A DNA stretch of 61,250 bases from positions 1 to 61,250 of the forward strand of contig NZ_JH417570.1 in assembly GCF_000239275.1 (NCBI RefSeq). The letters are read 5' to 3'. Positions 43,446 through 50,812 of this stretch are shown here, one piece after another (the stretch's first letter is position 1; the number at the start of each line of letters is the position of its first letter). The DNA is from Megasphaera geminata F0357. GTDB taxonomy: Bacteria > Bacillota > Negativicutes > Veillonellales > Megasphaeraceae. A model generated the notes under the pieces. That model searched no databases. It saw nothing but the letters and a program-made list of their open reading frames with translations, and was not told where the DNA came from. The translations under genes were made by a program, and so were the position numbers.

Positions 43446-44477
43446 ATGGATTATGCGGAAATACGGCGGGAGGCAAAAAGAAAAATGAAAGGGTGCCGGG
43501 TCTGCCGTGAATGCAACGGCCTCGGCTGCATCGGCGAAATACCCGGCTTTGGCGGGCTGAGGACGGCACGGTCCTTTATTCGTAATATTGAAGCTCTCCG
43601 TGGATACGGACTGATTATGAACAGTCTTTCCCATATAGAAGAGCCGGACACGGCGATGCCTCTTTTCGGCAGGACCCTTTCCATGCCTGTTATGGTGGCA
43701 CCTGTCGGAGCGGTTACGCTCAATTGCAAGATAAACGGGGATGCGGCTGAAGAAGAATTGAGGTATGATCTGGCTGTCGCCAAAGGGGCGACGACGGCGG
43801 GTACGCTTGCTTTTTGCGGTGACGGCGGGGCTCCCTATATGTATGAAGGTACCCTGGCGGCTTGTAAGGCCTGTCCCGGCATGGTCGTGCCGACGATCAA
43901 GCCGCGTGAAGACGCCCGGATAATAGAGAAAGCAAAGCTGGCCGAGGCTGTCGGAGCTCCTGCGGTGGCGGCAGATATTGATGCGGCTACACTTATTAAT
44001 ATGCGCCTTCTCGGACAGCCTGTCGGCCCGAAAAGCCCTGAAAGTATCCGTAAAGTTGCGGAAAGCGTGAATATACCGTTTATTGTTAAAGGAATTATGT
44101 CTGCCGATGAAGCTCTGCAATGCGCGGCTGCCGGTGCCAAAGCCGTTGTCGTCAGCAACCACGGCGGCCGTGTCCTCGACGGTATGGCGGGAACGGCCGA
44201 TGTCCTACCGGCAATTGCGGCGGCCGTCAAAGGGAAGATTACCGTGCTTGTGGACGGCGGTATCCGTTCCGGTGAAGATGTGCTCAAAATGCTCGCCTTA
44301 GGTGCCGATGCAGTCCTTATCGGCCGCCCTGTTGCCGTGGCGGCAGTAGGCGGCGGGGCCGCGGGCGTCGCTCTCTACTTGGAGAAAATTAGACGGGAAC
44401 TGTCCGACGCCATGATGATCACAGGTGTTGCCGATGTACGGCACGTGTCGGCGGACATCTTGATGAAATTAAAATGA
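43446..44477 (+). CDS. FMN-dependent alpha-hydroxy-acid dehydrogenase-like protein with N-terminal Cys cluster
   Basis: A 343-residue TIM-barrel flavoprotein of the lactate/glycolate oxidase family. FMN and substrate motifs are present: MVAPVGAVTLN, VVSNHGGRVLDGMAGTADVL (catalytic His-Gly-Gly-Arg) and VDGGIRSGEDVLKMLALGAD. It has an unusual N-terminal CX2CX2CX4C motif (Cys17, 20, 23, 28), suggesting a metal or Fe-S centre. ATG 43446 is 8 nt after AGGAG. The rubredoxin genes just upstream suggest a redox partner, but the terminator between them argues against a shared transcript. Substrate unknown. Confidence 0.84.
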   Translation: MDYAEIRREAKRKMKGCRVCRECNGLGCIGEIPGFGGLRTARSFIRNIEALRGYGLIMNSLSHIEEPDTAMPLFGRTLSMPVMVAPVGAVTLNCKINGDAAEEELRYDLAVAKGATTAGTLAFCGDGGAPYMYEGTLAACKACPGMVVPTIKPREDARIIEKAKLAEAVGAPAVAADIDAATLINMRLLGQPVGPKSPESIRKVAESVNIPFIVKGIMSADEALQCAAAGAKAVVVSNHGGRVLDGMAGTADVLPAIAAAVKGKITVLVDGGIRSGEDVLKMLALGADAVLIGRPVAVAAVGGGAAGVALYLEKIRRELSDAMMITGVADVRHVSADILMKLK

Positions 44478-44549
44478 CAGGTTTTTATTCTGAGAAAACG
44501 CCGCGCGTAAAAGCAGTTTTATATGTACCGGCCCGTATATAGGACATAC

Positions 44550-44581
44550 AAAAGGAACGCCCCGGTTGAGGCGTTCCTTTT
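44550..44581. terminator. Bidirectional terminator
   Basis: A perfect 12-bp stem AAAAGGAACGCC / GGCGTTCCTTTT with an 8-nt loop. A-run on the left and T-run on the right serve the convergent FMN-enzyme and permease genes. Confidence 0.93.
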
Positions 44582-44586
44582 GTACG

Positions 44587-46041
44587 TTACTCTTCTATAT
44601 ATTCCGCCCTCGTCAGATTTACATCTTTTAAAGGGATGAGACGAGTTTTGTGTTTTGCCTTATGATAGAGGAAAACGGCCAAAAATACGGGGATGCCGAT
44701 GTAGGCGACGCTGGCTCCGTACCAGTCGATTTCCGGACCCGTAAAGGCCGAATAGTTTTGGCCCGCCGTTACGATAATGCAGAGGATAAGGGCCAGAATC
44801 GGGCCGAACGGGAAGAGAGACGCCTTGTAAGGCAGTGCTGAAAGATCTTTGTTTTGCGCTTTGAATGCCCGGCGGAAACGATAGTGACAGACAGCAATAC
44901 CGATCCATGTGATGAAACCTGCCATGCCGCTGATGTTGACGAGCCAGTCATATGCTTTGCCTTCACCGATAAGGGAGGTAAGGAAAGCGGCCAGGCCGAA
45001 TACGGCCGTGGCGAAGAGGGCGTAAGACGGCACGCCGCGCTTATTGAGTTTGAGAAAGAGTTTCGGCGCCTGACCTGTTTTTGCCATGGCATAGAGCATG
45101 CGTGTCGAAACATAGAGGCCTGAATTACCGGCCGAAAGGACGGCCGTCAGGATAACGGCGTTCATAACGGAAGCCGCGGCAACGAGACCGAATCGTTCAA
45201 AGACAAGGGTGAACGGGCTGATGGAAATGTTCTCAACGTCCGTATTCAGGAGGTTCGGATCCGTATAAGGAATGAGGAATCCGATGACGATGAAAGCGCC
45301 CAAGTAGAAGAGAAGAATCCGCCAGAAAATGGAATGCACCGCTTTCGGGATGTTCTTTTCCGGGTCTTCACTTTCACCGGCCGCGATCCCGATCATTTCC
45401 GTACCTTGGAAGGAAAAGCCCGCCACCATGAAGATGCCGAGGATGGCGGTACCGCCGCCGACGAACGGTGCGTCTCCGATCGTCCAGTTGACAAAGCCGG
45501 GCGATTCCCCGCCTACTCCGAGGATAAGAAGCGTACCGACGATGAGAAAGGTAATAACCGTAATAACCTTGATGCTTGCAAAAAGAAACTCGCTTTCGCC
45601 GTATGAACGGGTAGAAAGATAATTCAATGAGAACAGGATAACCAGAAAAATTCCGCTCCAAACGGAAGCGGGGATGTCCGGGAACCAGTACTTCATGATA
45701 AGGGCGCCCGCAACGAGTTCCGCCGCCAGGGTGATGGCCCAGTTGAACCAGTAGTTCCAACCGAGAGCAAAGCCGAGAGACTTATCCACATATCGGTTTG
45801 CGTAGGTTTCAAAGGAACCGCTGACAGGCAGGTACGCCGCCATTTCACCAAGGCTGGTCATGAGGAAATAAACCATAACGCCGATAAATGAATAGGCCAC
45901 GAGAGCACCGCCCGGGCCTGCCGAACTGACCGTCTCGCCGCCTGCCACAAAAAGGCCCGTGCCGATGGCGCCGCCGATGGCGATCATGTTCATGTGACGC
46001 GCTTTCAGACTGCGCCGCAATTCTTGTCTTTCTTCTGCCAT
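44587..46041 (-). CDS. Amino acid permease, LysP-like (APC superfamily)
   Basis: A 484-residue carrier with 12 predicted helices. The amino-acid transporter signature is visible in RHMNMIAIGGAIGTGLFVAG (helix 1) and in FSFQGTEMIGIAAGESEDP (helix 6), with VSGSFETYANRYVDKSLGFA and GWNYWFNWAITLAAEL between. The closest functional family is the lysine-specific permease LysP (proton symport); other cationic or aromatic amino acids are possible. It is a single gene, convergent to the FMN enzyme and divergent from chorismate mutase. Confidence 0.88.
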   Translation of the reverse strand: MAEERQELRRSLKARHMNMIAIGGAIGTGLFVAGGETVSSAGPGGALVAYSFIGVMVYFLMTSLGEMAAYLPVSGSFETYANRYVDKSLGFALGWNYWFNWAITLAAELVAGALIMKYWFPDIPASVWSGIFLVILFSLNYLSTRSYGESEFLFASIKVITVITFLIVGTLLILGVGGESPGFVNWTIGDAPFVGGGTAILGIFMVAGFSFQGTEMIGIAAGESEDPEKNIPKAVHSIFWRILLFYLGAFIVIGFLIPYTDPNLLNTDVENISISPFTLVFERFGLVAAASVMNAVILTAVLSAGNSGLYVSTRMLYAMAKTGQAPKLFLKLNKRGVPSYALFATAVFGLAAFLTSLIGEGKAYDWLVNISGMAGFITWIGIAVCHYRFRRAFKAQNKDLSALPYKASLFPFGPILALILCIIVTAGQNYSAFTGPEIDWYGASVAYIGIPVFLAVFLYHKAKHKTRLIPLKDVNLTRAEYIEE

Positions 46042-46100
46042 GAAAAAACCACTACTTTCTTTAAATATTATTTTACTTTACTAAAATTCGGATACATATC

Positions 46101-46129
46101 ATTATAGCGAATGACCGTATGTAATACAA
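46101..46129 (-). promoter_or_regulatory. Probable promoter of the permease gene
   Basis: On the minus strand a perfect TATAAT (46106-46101) lies 17 bp after TTGTAT (46129-46124). The -35 is a partial match. Confidence 0.55.
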
Positions 46130-46185
46130 TTGTTGCGGCTATATTAATTATGTAGTATGACAATATGATATATGTGCGTAAGCGG

Positions 46186-46223
46186 CTATTCGAATAGTTT
46201 TTGCAGGAAAACTACGGTATAAT
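46186..46223 (+). promoter_or_regulatory. Palindrome and -10 box before chorismate mutase
   Basis: A 12-bp perfect palindrome CTATTCGAATAG (46186-46197) ends 20 bp before TATAAT (46218-46223), in the place of the -35 box. This could be an activator or repressor site for the chorismate mutase-recD2-comFC transcript. Confidence 0.5.
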
Positions 46224-46265
46224 TAATAAAATAAGTGTATTTTTTCTGCGAAGGAATGAGCTACG

Positions 46266-46538
46266 ATGAATCTGGACGCTTGTCGTAATGAAATTGACAG
46301 GATTGACAAAGAGATGACATCACTTTTGGAAGAACGAATGAAAACGGTCGCCGCTGTAGCCGCTTATAAAGAAGCGCACCGTATGGCTGTTTTCGACGGT
46401 GAACGGGAAGCGGCCGTCTTGTCTAAAATCGCCGGTCTTACGGCAGATAAAGAATTGGTGCCGTATTTAAAGCGGATTTATCAGAAGATCATGGACGAAA
46501 GTAAAGCGTACGAACGGGCAAAGATACAGAGGGATTGA
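46266..46538 (+). CDS. Chorismate mutase, AroQ class
   Basis: A 90-residue all-helical protein. It opens NLDACRNEIDRIDKEMTSLL, with the catalytic Arg and Asp pattern of AroQ mutases, then VAAYKEAHRMAVFDGEREAA (conserved Lys and Glu/Arg) and a final helix LKRIYQKIMDESKAYE. It converts chorismate to prephenate for tyrosine and phenylalanine. Free-standing, without a DAHP synthase or prephenate dehydratase domain. It is followed 1 nt later by recD2, an unusual partner. Confidence 0.9.
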   Translation: MNLDACRNEIDRIDKEMTSLLEERMKTVAAVAAYKEAHRMAVFDGEREAAVLSKIAGLTADKELVPYLKRIYQKIMDESKAYERAKIQRD

Positions 46539-46539
46539 G

Positions 46540-48705
46540 ATGGAAGAGACGGAAAAAATTACAGGCACGGTTGAACGTATCCTCTTCCGATCGCCTGATT
46601 CGGACTATGTTGTTTTTCGCGTCAGGCGGGAAGATGATAAAGCTTTCATGACCGTTACGGGAAACGGTGATATACCCTTTATAGGTGATCGTTTAGCCGT
46701 ATCGGGCAGCAGTGTTGTCCACAAAAAGTACGGCCGTCAGTTTGCCGCCTCATCATGGCAACGGATACTGCCCGATACGAAAGAAGGGATTGAACATTTC
46801 CTCGGCTCCGGTGCGGTGGAAGGCGTGGGTCCCGCGCTTGCCGGCCGTATTGTCCGTGCTTTCGGCAGCGAGACAATGCGTATTATGACGGAAGAACCGG
46901 AGCGTCTTCTGGACATACAGGGGATCGGAAAAAAGAAACTTGCCGTCATTTCGGAATCATTGCAGGAAGAGCGGGAAATCAATGAGCTGGCAGTGCTTTT
47001 AGAAACACATCGCGTGTCCGGGCGGTATGCAAAACGGCTTCTCTCACAGTACGGTGCCGATGCGGCTTATGTGCTTGAACACGAACCGTATCGCATGATC
47101 ATGGAAATAGACGGTATCGGTTTTAAAACGGCTGACCAGATCGCCCTTGCCTTCGGTACGGATCCGCTGTCATCGGAACGTCTTTCGGCAGGATTGCAGT
47201 TTATCCTTCGCGATATGATGACAAACGGCCACGTTTGTATCCCGCGTGATGAACTAATTGCCGGTGCCGCGAATATCCTCGGGGCCGAACCGTTGCAGCT
47301 GAGTGAAGTCCTGGATGAAGCGATTCTTTCCGGCTTTCTCGTCGCGGAGGATTACGGCGGTGAAACCTATGTCTATACGGCGGAAGCGTACGAAGCGGAG
47401 CTGCGTGTCGCTGCGCGTATACGTGAGATGGCCGCCATGAACCCGCCGCAAATGCATACGCATATACAGTTGTTTTTGGACAGGCGGGAAGAAACCGCCC
47501 GCTTTCATCTGGCAGATAAGCAGCGGGAAGCGGTGGAGCAGTCATTACAGTCGGGCTTTTCCGTTATTACCGGCGGTCCCGGTACGGGGAAAACGACTGT
47601 TGTCCGTACCATCATTGCCCTGGCCGAACAGGAAGGTCTTGCCATTCTTCTTTGCGCACCTACGGGACGCGCGGCCAAACGTCTTGCCGAGACGACGGCA
47701 CGGAAAGCCAAAACCATTCACCGGCTCCTTGCCCCGGTCGGTTATGTCGGTGACAAGCAGGTCTTTGAATATAATTCAGAAAAGCCTTTAAAAGCGGATC
47801 TCCTCATTGTAGATGAAGTATCTATGCTTGACTTGGAGCTGACAGATAATCTCCTGCAGGCTTTAGAGGCGCATTGCCGCTGTGTTTTCGTCGGTGATGC
47901 GGACCAATTGGCGTCCGTCGGCGCCGGTGCCGTCCTGCATGATATTATCGCTGCCGGAACGGTACCTGTCGTACGTCTCGAAACGGTTTTCCGGCAGGAA
48001 GAAGGCGGTGTCATCGTCACCAATGCCCATCGTATTAACCGCGGTGCCATGCCTGTCGTCAGTAGGGACGGGGAGTTCCGTTTTCTTGAAATAAAAGAGG
48101 AGCATTCCGGTGCCGATGCAATTGCCGAACTTTATGCGGCTGAAACGGAGAAGGCCGGCGGCGACAAATTTGCCGTTCAAGTTCTTTCCCCCATGTACAG
48201 ACAGGCCTGCGGCGTTGATGCTCTTAATAAACTTATCCAGAAGCGGATGAATCCGCCCGCTCCGGATAAAGGGGAATTCAGATCGGGCGAAGCGGTTTTT
48301 CGTGTCGGCGACAAAGTCATGCAGAAGCAGAACAACTATGAGAAAGGCATATTCAACGGTGATTCGGGAGAAATTTTCGCGGCTTCCGATGATTTTGTTT
48401 ATGTGCGTTATCCCGAACAAGACGTGAAGTATACCGGCGCCGAGTTGAATGAAATAACGCTGGCCTATGCCGTAACCGTCCATAAAAGCCAGGGCAGCGA
48501 GTACGAGACCGTCATTATCGTTTTGACAAACAGCCATGCCGTCATGTTGCAGCGGAACCTCTTTTACACGGCTGTGACACGTGCAAAAAAACAGGTTATC
48601 CTTGTCGGTACGAAGCCCGCACTGCGACGGGCCGTGGAAAACACACGGACGAGCCGCCGCCATACCCTGTTGGCGCAACGGCTGAAAGGTGAAGAAATAT
48701 GCTGA
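46540..48705 (+). CDS. recD2: RecD2-type SF1B helicase
   Basis: A 721-residue 5'-3' DNA helicase. An OB-like N-terminus (TGTVERILFRSPDSDYVVFR), tandem helix-hairpin-helix motifs near residues 80-210 (GSGAVEGVGPALAGRIVRAF, LLDIQGIGKKKLA, IDGIGFKTADQIA), helicase motif I VITGGPGTGKTTVVRT, motif II LLIVDEVSMLD, and motifs V/VI in VHKSQGSEYETVI and LFYTAVTRAKKQV follow in order. RecD2 acts outside RecBCD in replication-fork and repair work. It overlaps comFC by 7 nt. Confidence 0.94.
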   Translation: MEETEKITGTVERILFRSPDSDYVVFRVRREDDKAFMTVTGNGDIPFIGDRLAVSGSSVVHKKYGRQFAASSWQRILPDTKEGIEHFLGSGAVEGVGPALAGRIVRAFGSETMRIMTEEPERLLDIQGIGKKKLAVISESLQEEREINELAVLLETHRVSGRYAKRLLSQYGADAAYVLEHEPYRMIMEIDGIGFKTADQIALAFGTDPLSSERLSAGLQFILRDMMTNGHVCIPRDELIAGAANILGAEPLQLSEVLDEAILSGFLVAEDYGGETYVYTAEAYEAELRVAARIREMAAMNPPQMHTHIQLFLDRREETARFHLADKQREAVEQSLQSGFSVITGGPGTGKTTVVRTIIALAEQEGLAILLCAPTGRAAKRLAETTARKAKTIHRLLAPVGYVGDKQVFEYNSEKPLKADLLIVDEVSMLDLELTDNLLQALEAHCRCVFVGDADQLASVGAGAVLHDIIAAGTVPVVRLETVFRQEEGGVIVTNAHRINRGAMPVVSRDGEFRFLEIKEEHSGADAIAELYAAETEKAGGDKFAVQVLSPMYRQACGVDALNKLIQKRMNPPAPDKGEFRSGEAVFRVGDKVMQKQNNYEKGIFNGDSGEIFAASDDFVYVRYPEQDVKYTGAELNEITLAYAVTVHKSQGSEYETVIIVLTNSHAVMLQRNLFYTAVTRAKKQVILVGTKPALRRAVENTRTSRRHTLLAQRLKGEEIC

Positions 48706-49354
48706 AACAGCTGACCGAAATTTGCAAAAATATCATCTATCCGCCCCGGTGTCCCGGCTGCGGCGCGTCCGTGCCGGTACAGGGCGAGTGGTGTGATACC
48801 TGTACGGCCGGGATCTTTCACTTTCGTATGATTGACGGCAGTCGCAGGAGCCTGGGCCTTGACGGCTGTTACGCTTTGGCCGATTATACCGGTGCGGTCC
48901 GCCGCGCCTTGAGCCGTCTGAAATATAACGGTAAGGTTCACTATGGCCCGGCCTTTCACTATATGCTTGAACGGTTTCCCTGGCCGGAACGGATCGCGAC
49001 ATGCGATCTCGTTGTGCCGGTGCCCTTATACCCGCTGAAAGAAAAAAAACGCGGGTTCAACCAAAATGATATTATCTTCCGCCCGTGGGCCGAATCACAC
49101 CGGTTGAAATGGGCCGAGGCCCTGCAACGGGTGCGTCCGACGGCATCACAGTACAGTCTGGATCGGGAAGAACGACGTGAGAATATACAGAGAGCTTTTG
49201 CGATAAAAAGTTCCTTCTGCCGTGTTCAGGGGCATATTCTTCTTGTTGACGATATTTATACGACGGTGCGACGATGCAGACGTGCGCTGCCGTTTTAAAA
49301 CGCAAGGGGGCAAAGAAGGTGACCGGCCTCGCCATTGCCGGCGCGTCACGGTAA
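48699..49354 (+). CDS. comFC: ComFC-type amidophosphoribosyltransferase-like competence protein (frameshifted)
   Basis: A ~218-residue protein with a Zn ribbon (PPRCPGCG and WCDTC) and a PRTase-like domain: VPVPLYPLKEKKRGFNQND and the PRPP loop HILLVDDIYTT. In Firmicutes it supports DNA uptake. After IYTT the frame as read ends at 49298 with an unrelated tail; adding one G to ACGACGGTGCG (near 49264) restores TTGATMQTCAAVLKRKGAKK and the ending TGLAIAGASR with the stop at 49354. A 1-nt deletion is inferred. It overlaps the end of recD2. Confidence 0.87.
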
Positions 49355-49370
49355 TCGACGTGCCGGCAAT

Positions 49371-49426
49371 ACAATATAAAACGTCGGGATAAGAGAGTAT
49401 ATCTCTGTCCCGACGTTTTGTATTGT
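49371..49426. terminator. Long bidirectional terminator
   Basis: An inverted repeat with ~19-bp arms (outer ACAATA / TATTGT, inner AAAACGTCGGGA / TCCCGACGTTTT, one wobble) plus an inner AGAGA/TCTCT loop stem, between the convergent comFC and HD-GYP-like genes. Confidence 0.9.
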
Positions 49427-49428
49427 AC

Positions 49429-50034
49429 CTATTGTCCCAGTGTATCAATGAAAGCCTTGATGATTTCCGGATCAAAAAGGAGCCCCGACGCGCTGAAGAG
49501 TTCCCGTACCGCCTGCTGTTTGGTTTTCGCCCAAAAATCGGACGACGGGTTGATGATCGTGTCGTAATAATCGGCGACGGCAATAATGCGTGCTCCGAAG
49601 GGAATATTGGCGCCGCGCAGGTGTTTCGGAAATCCGGAGCCGTCCCAGCGTTCATGGTGATGGACTATATAAGGAACGATATCCTGGCAGCAGGGAATAT
49701 TTTCCAACATGTTACCGCCTGCCGCCGCATGGCGGCGATAGAGGGCCTTTTCCGTACGATTCAGGTAAGGTGCCTTTGCCAGCAACGAATTGGAAAGGCT
49801 CAGTTTACCGACGTCATGTAAGAGGGCGGCATGTTTAATCAGTTCGATTTCGCTCTTCGGCAAGCCTAACTTGGCGGCAATACTGATGCTGTAATTGGCT
49901 ACTTGCAGGGAATGCCTGTATAAGCGCTGGCTTTTCAGCTGCAGGAACGAAATGAGATTGGCCGTTATTGCTTCCAATGATTCTTTTTCATCAAAGCCCA
50001 TGCCGGCAGACTGTTTCAAAGATAACATGTACAT
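49429..50034 (-). CDS. HD-GYP-like domain phosphohydrolase
   Basis: A 201-residue single-domain protein. The metal-binding motifs run in order: RHSLQVANYSISIAAKLGLP, HAALLHDVGKLSLSN (HD), then VHHHERWDGSGFPKHLRG and ARIIAVADYYDTIIN. HD-GYP proteins hydrolyse cyclic di-GMP; here GYP is replaced by GFP, so the subgroup and substrate are uncertain. No sensor or receiver domain is attached. It is 33 nt downstream of the SpeD-like gene on the same strand and may be cotranscribed with it. A GGG-containing weak SD precedes the first ATG. Confidence 0.82.
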   Translation of the reverse strand: MYMLSLKQSAGMGFDEKESLEAITANLISFLQLKSQRLYRHSLQVANYSISIAAKLGLPKSEIELIKHAALLHDVGKLSLSNSLLAKAPYLNRTEKALYRRHAAAGGNMLENIPCCQDIVPYIVHHHERWDGSGFPKHLRGANIPFGARIIAVADYYDTIINPSSDFWAKTKQQAVRELFSASGLLFDPEIIKAFIDTLGQ

Positions 50035-50067
50035 GGGAAGTAAACCCTTTCTGTCACTGACGAACTG

Positions 50068-50556
50068 TTATTTCTCATTCGGCGGCCGTTTAGGATGCCG
50101 TAAAATATTAATCATCTTCGTACTGGTCCGTTTTAATTTGGCACCCGTATTTTTCATGCGGCGGACCGTCGTGATCTTTGATTTGCGTTTCGGCCGCATA
50201 TCGCGGATCGAGCCGAAATCGCCGCGACGTACACTCGTCGCTTTAATGCGATCCGATTTCAGACCGCTCTTGAAAATGCTCATCATACGGTTTAAGTTGA
50301 AGTCCGCAGAGAAGCTGTACAAATCTACGGCCGCATAAGAAAGGACGGGATAGTAGTGGACGCAAATGTGAGTGTTACCTGCCAAAGCGACACAGGTCAT
50401 TTCCTCGCTTGTCCGGAAAAAGCTTGTTATTTCCGGGGTTTCCCCGATGAATTCAAAAGCGCGCTCTATAGGGGGCTGCAATTCTTCGGGTTCGGCAATG
50501 ACGAGTCGGCAGTTATAAAAATCAATAAGTAAATGCTTGCCTAACGTATTATTCAT
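50068..50556 (-). CDS. SpeD-like protein lacking the pyruvoyl serine
   Basis: A 162-residue protein whose first ~115 residues match the S-adenosylmethionine decarboxylase fold: LGKHLLIDFYNCRLV, GNTHICVHYYPVLSYAAVDL. In active SpeD the motif is ESH-x3-H with Ser as pyruvoyl precursor and a Cys proton donor in TCG; here these are NTH-x3-H and SFS, so processing and decarboxylation are doubtful. A ~45-residue Lys/Arg-rich tail (RDMRPKRKSKITTVRRMKNT...) is added. ATG 50556 is 7 nt after AGGTG; a GTG at 50565 is the alternative. A fold relative with a new role is inferred. Confidence 0.72.
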   Translation of the reverse strand: MNNTLGKHLLIDFYNCRLVIAEPEELQPPIERAFEFIGETPEITSFFRTSEEMTCVALAGNTHICVHYYPVLSYAAVDLYSFSADFNLNRMMSIFKSGLKSDRIKATSVRRGDFGSIRDMRPKRKSKITTVRRMKNTGAKLKRTSTKMINILRHPKRPPNEK

Positions 50557-50586
50557 CCGGTTCACCTGTCAACATATTTGCACCTC

Positions 50587-50616
50587 ATTATATAATTTTT
50601 TCTATCCCTTGTAAAC
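50587..50616 (-). promoter_or_regulatory. Promoter of the SpeD-like gene
   Basis: On the minus strand TTTACA (50616-50611), 18-bp spacer, perfect TATAAT (50592-50587), about 30 nt before the start codon. Confidence 0.7.
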
Positions 50617-50718
50617 GTAAACCGGTGTACGGTTCGCCGCCTCTAAACGAGAACGGGCGGACCGAAATGCAGTGTCCGGTAATGATGCAGGAGTGATAAA
50701 TATCAGGCTCGTGACGGC

Positions 50719-50764
50719 AAACGGCTCTTCTCATTTTCGAGAAGAGCCGTTTGTTCTTTTTTTT
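50719..50764 (+). terminator. Strong terminator in + orientation, near clpB 3' end
   Basis: A perfect 14-bp stem AAACGGCTCTTCTC / GAGAAGAGCCGTTT with loop ATTTTC, then GTTC and a run of nine T on the + strand. Neighbouring genes here are on the minus strand; for clpB the hairpin lacks a T-tail. Confidence 0.8.
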
Positions 50765-50812
50765 ATATAGATATGGAATAGGGCCGCATATCCTATGTGA
50801 AATATCTATAGA

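Noticed and set aside
43374-44162. 262-codon frame opposite the FMN enzyme
   Set aside because: Shadow of a well-supported + strand gene; no SD and no conserved motif.
47863-48678. 271-codon frame opposite recD2
   Set aside because: Shadow of helicase motifs on the + strand.
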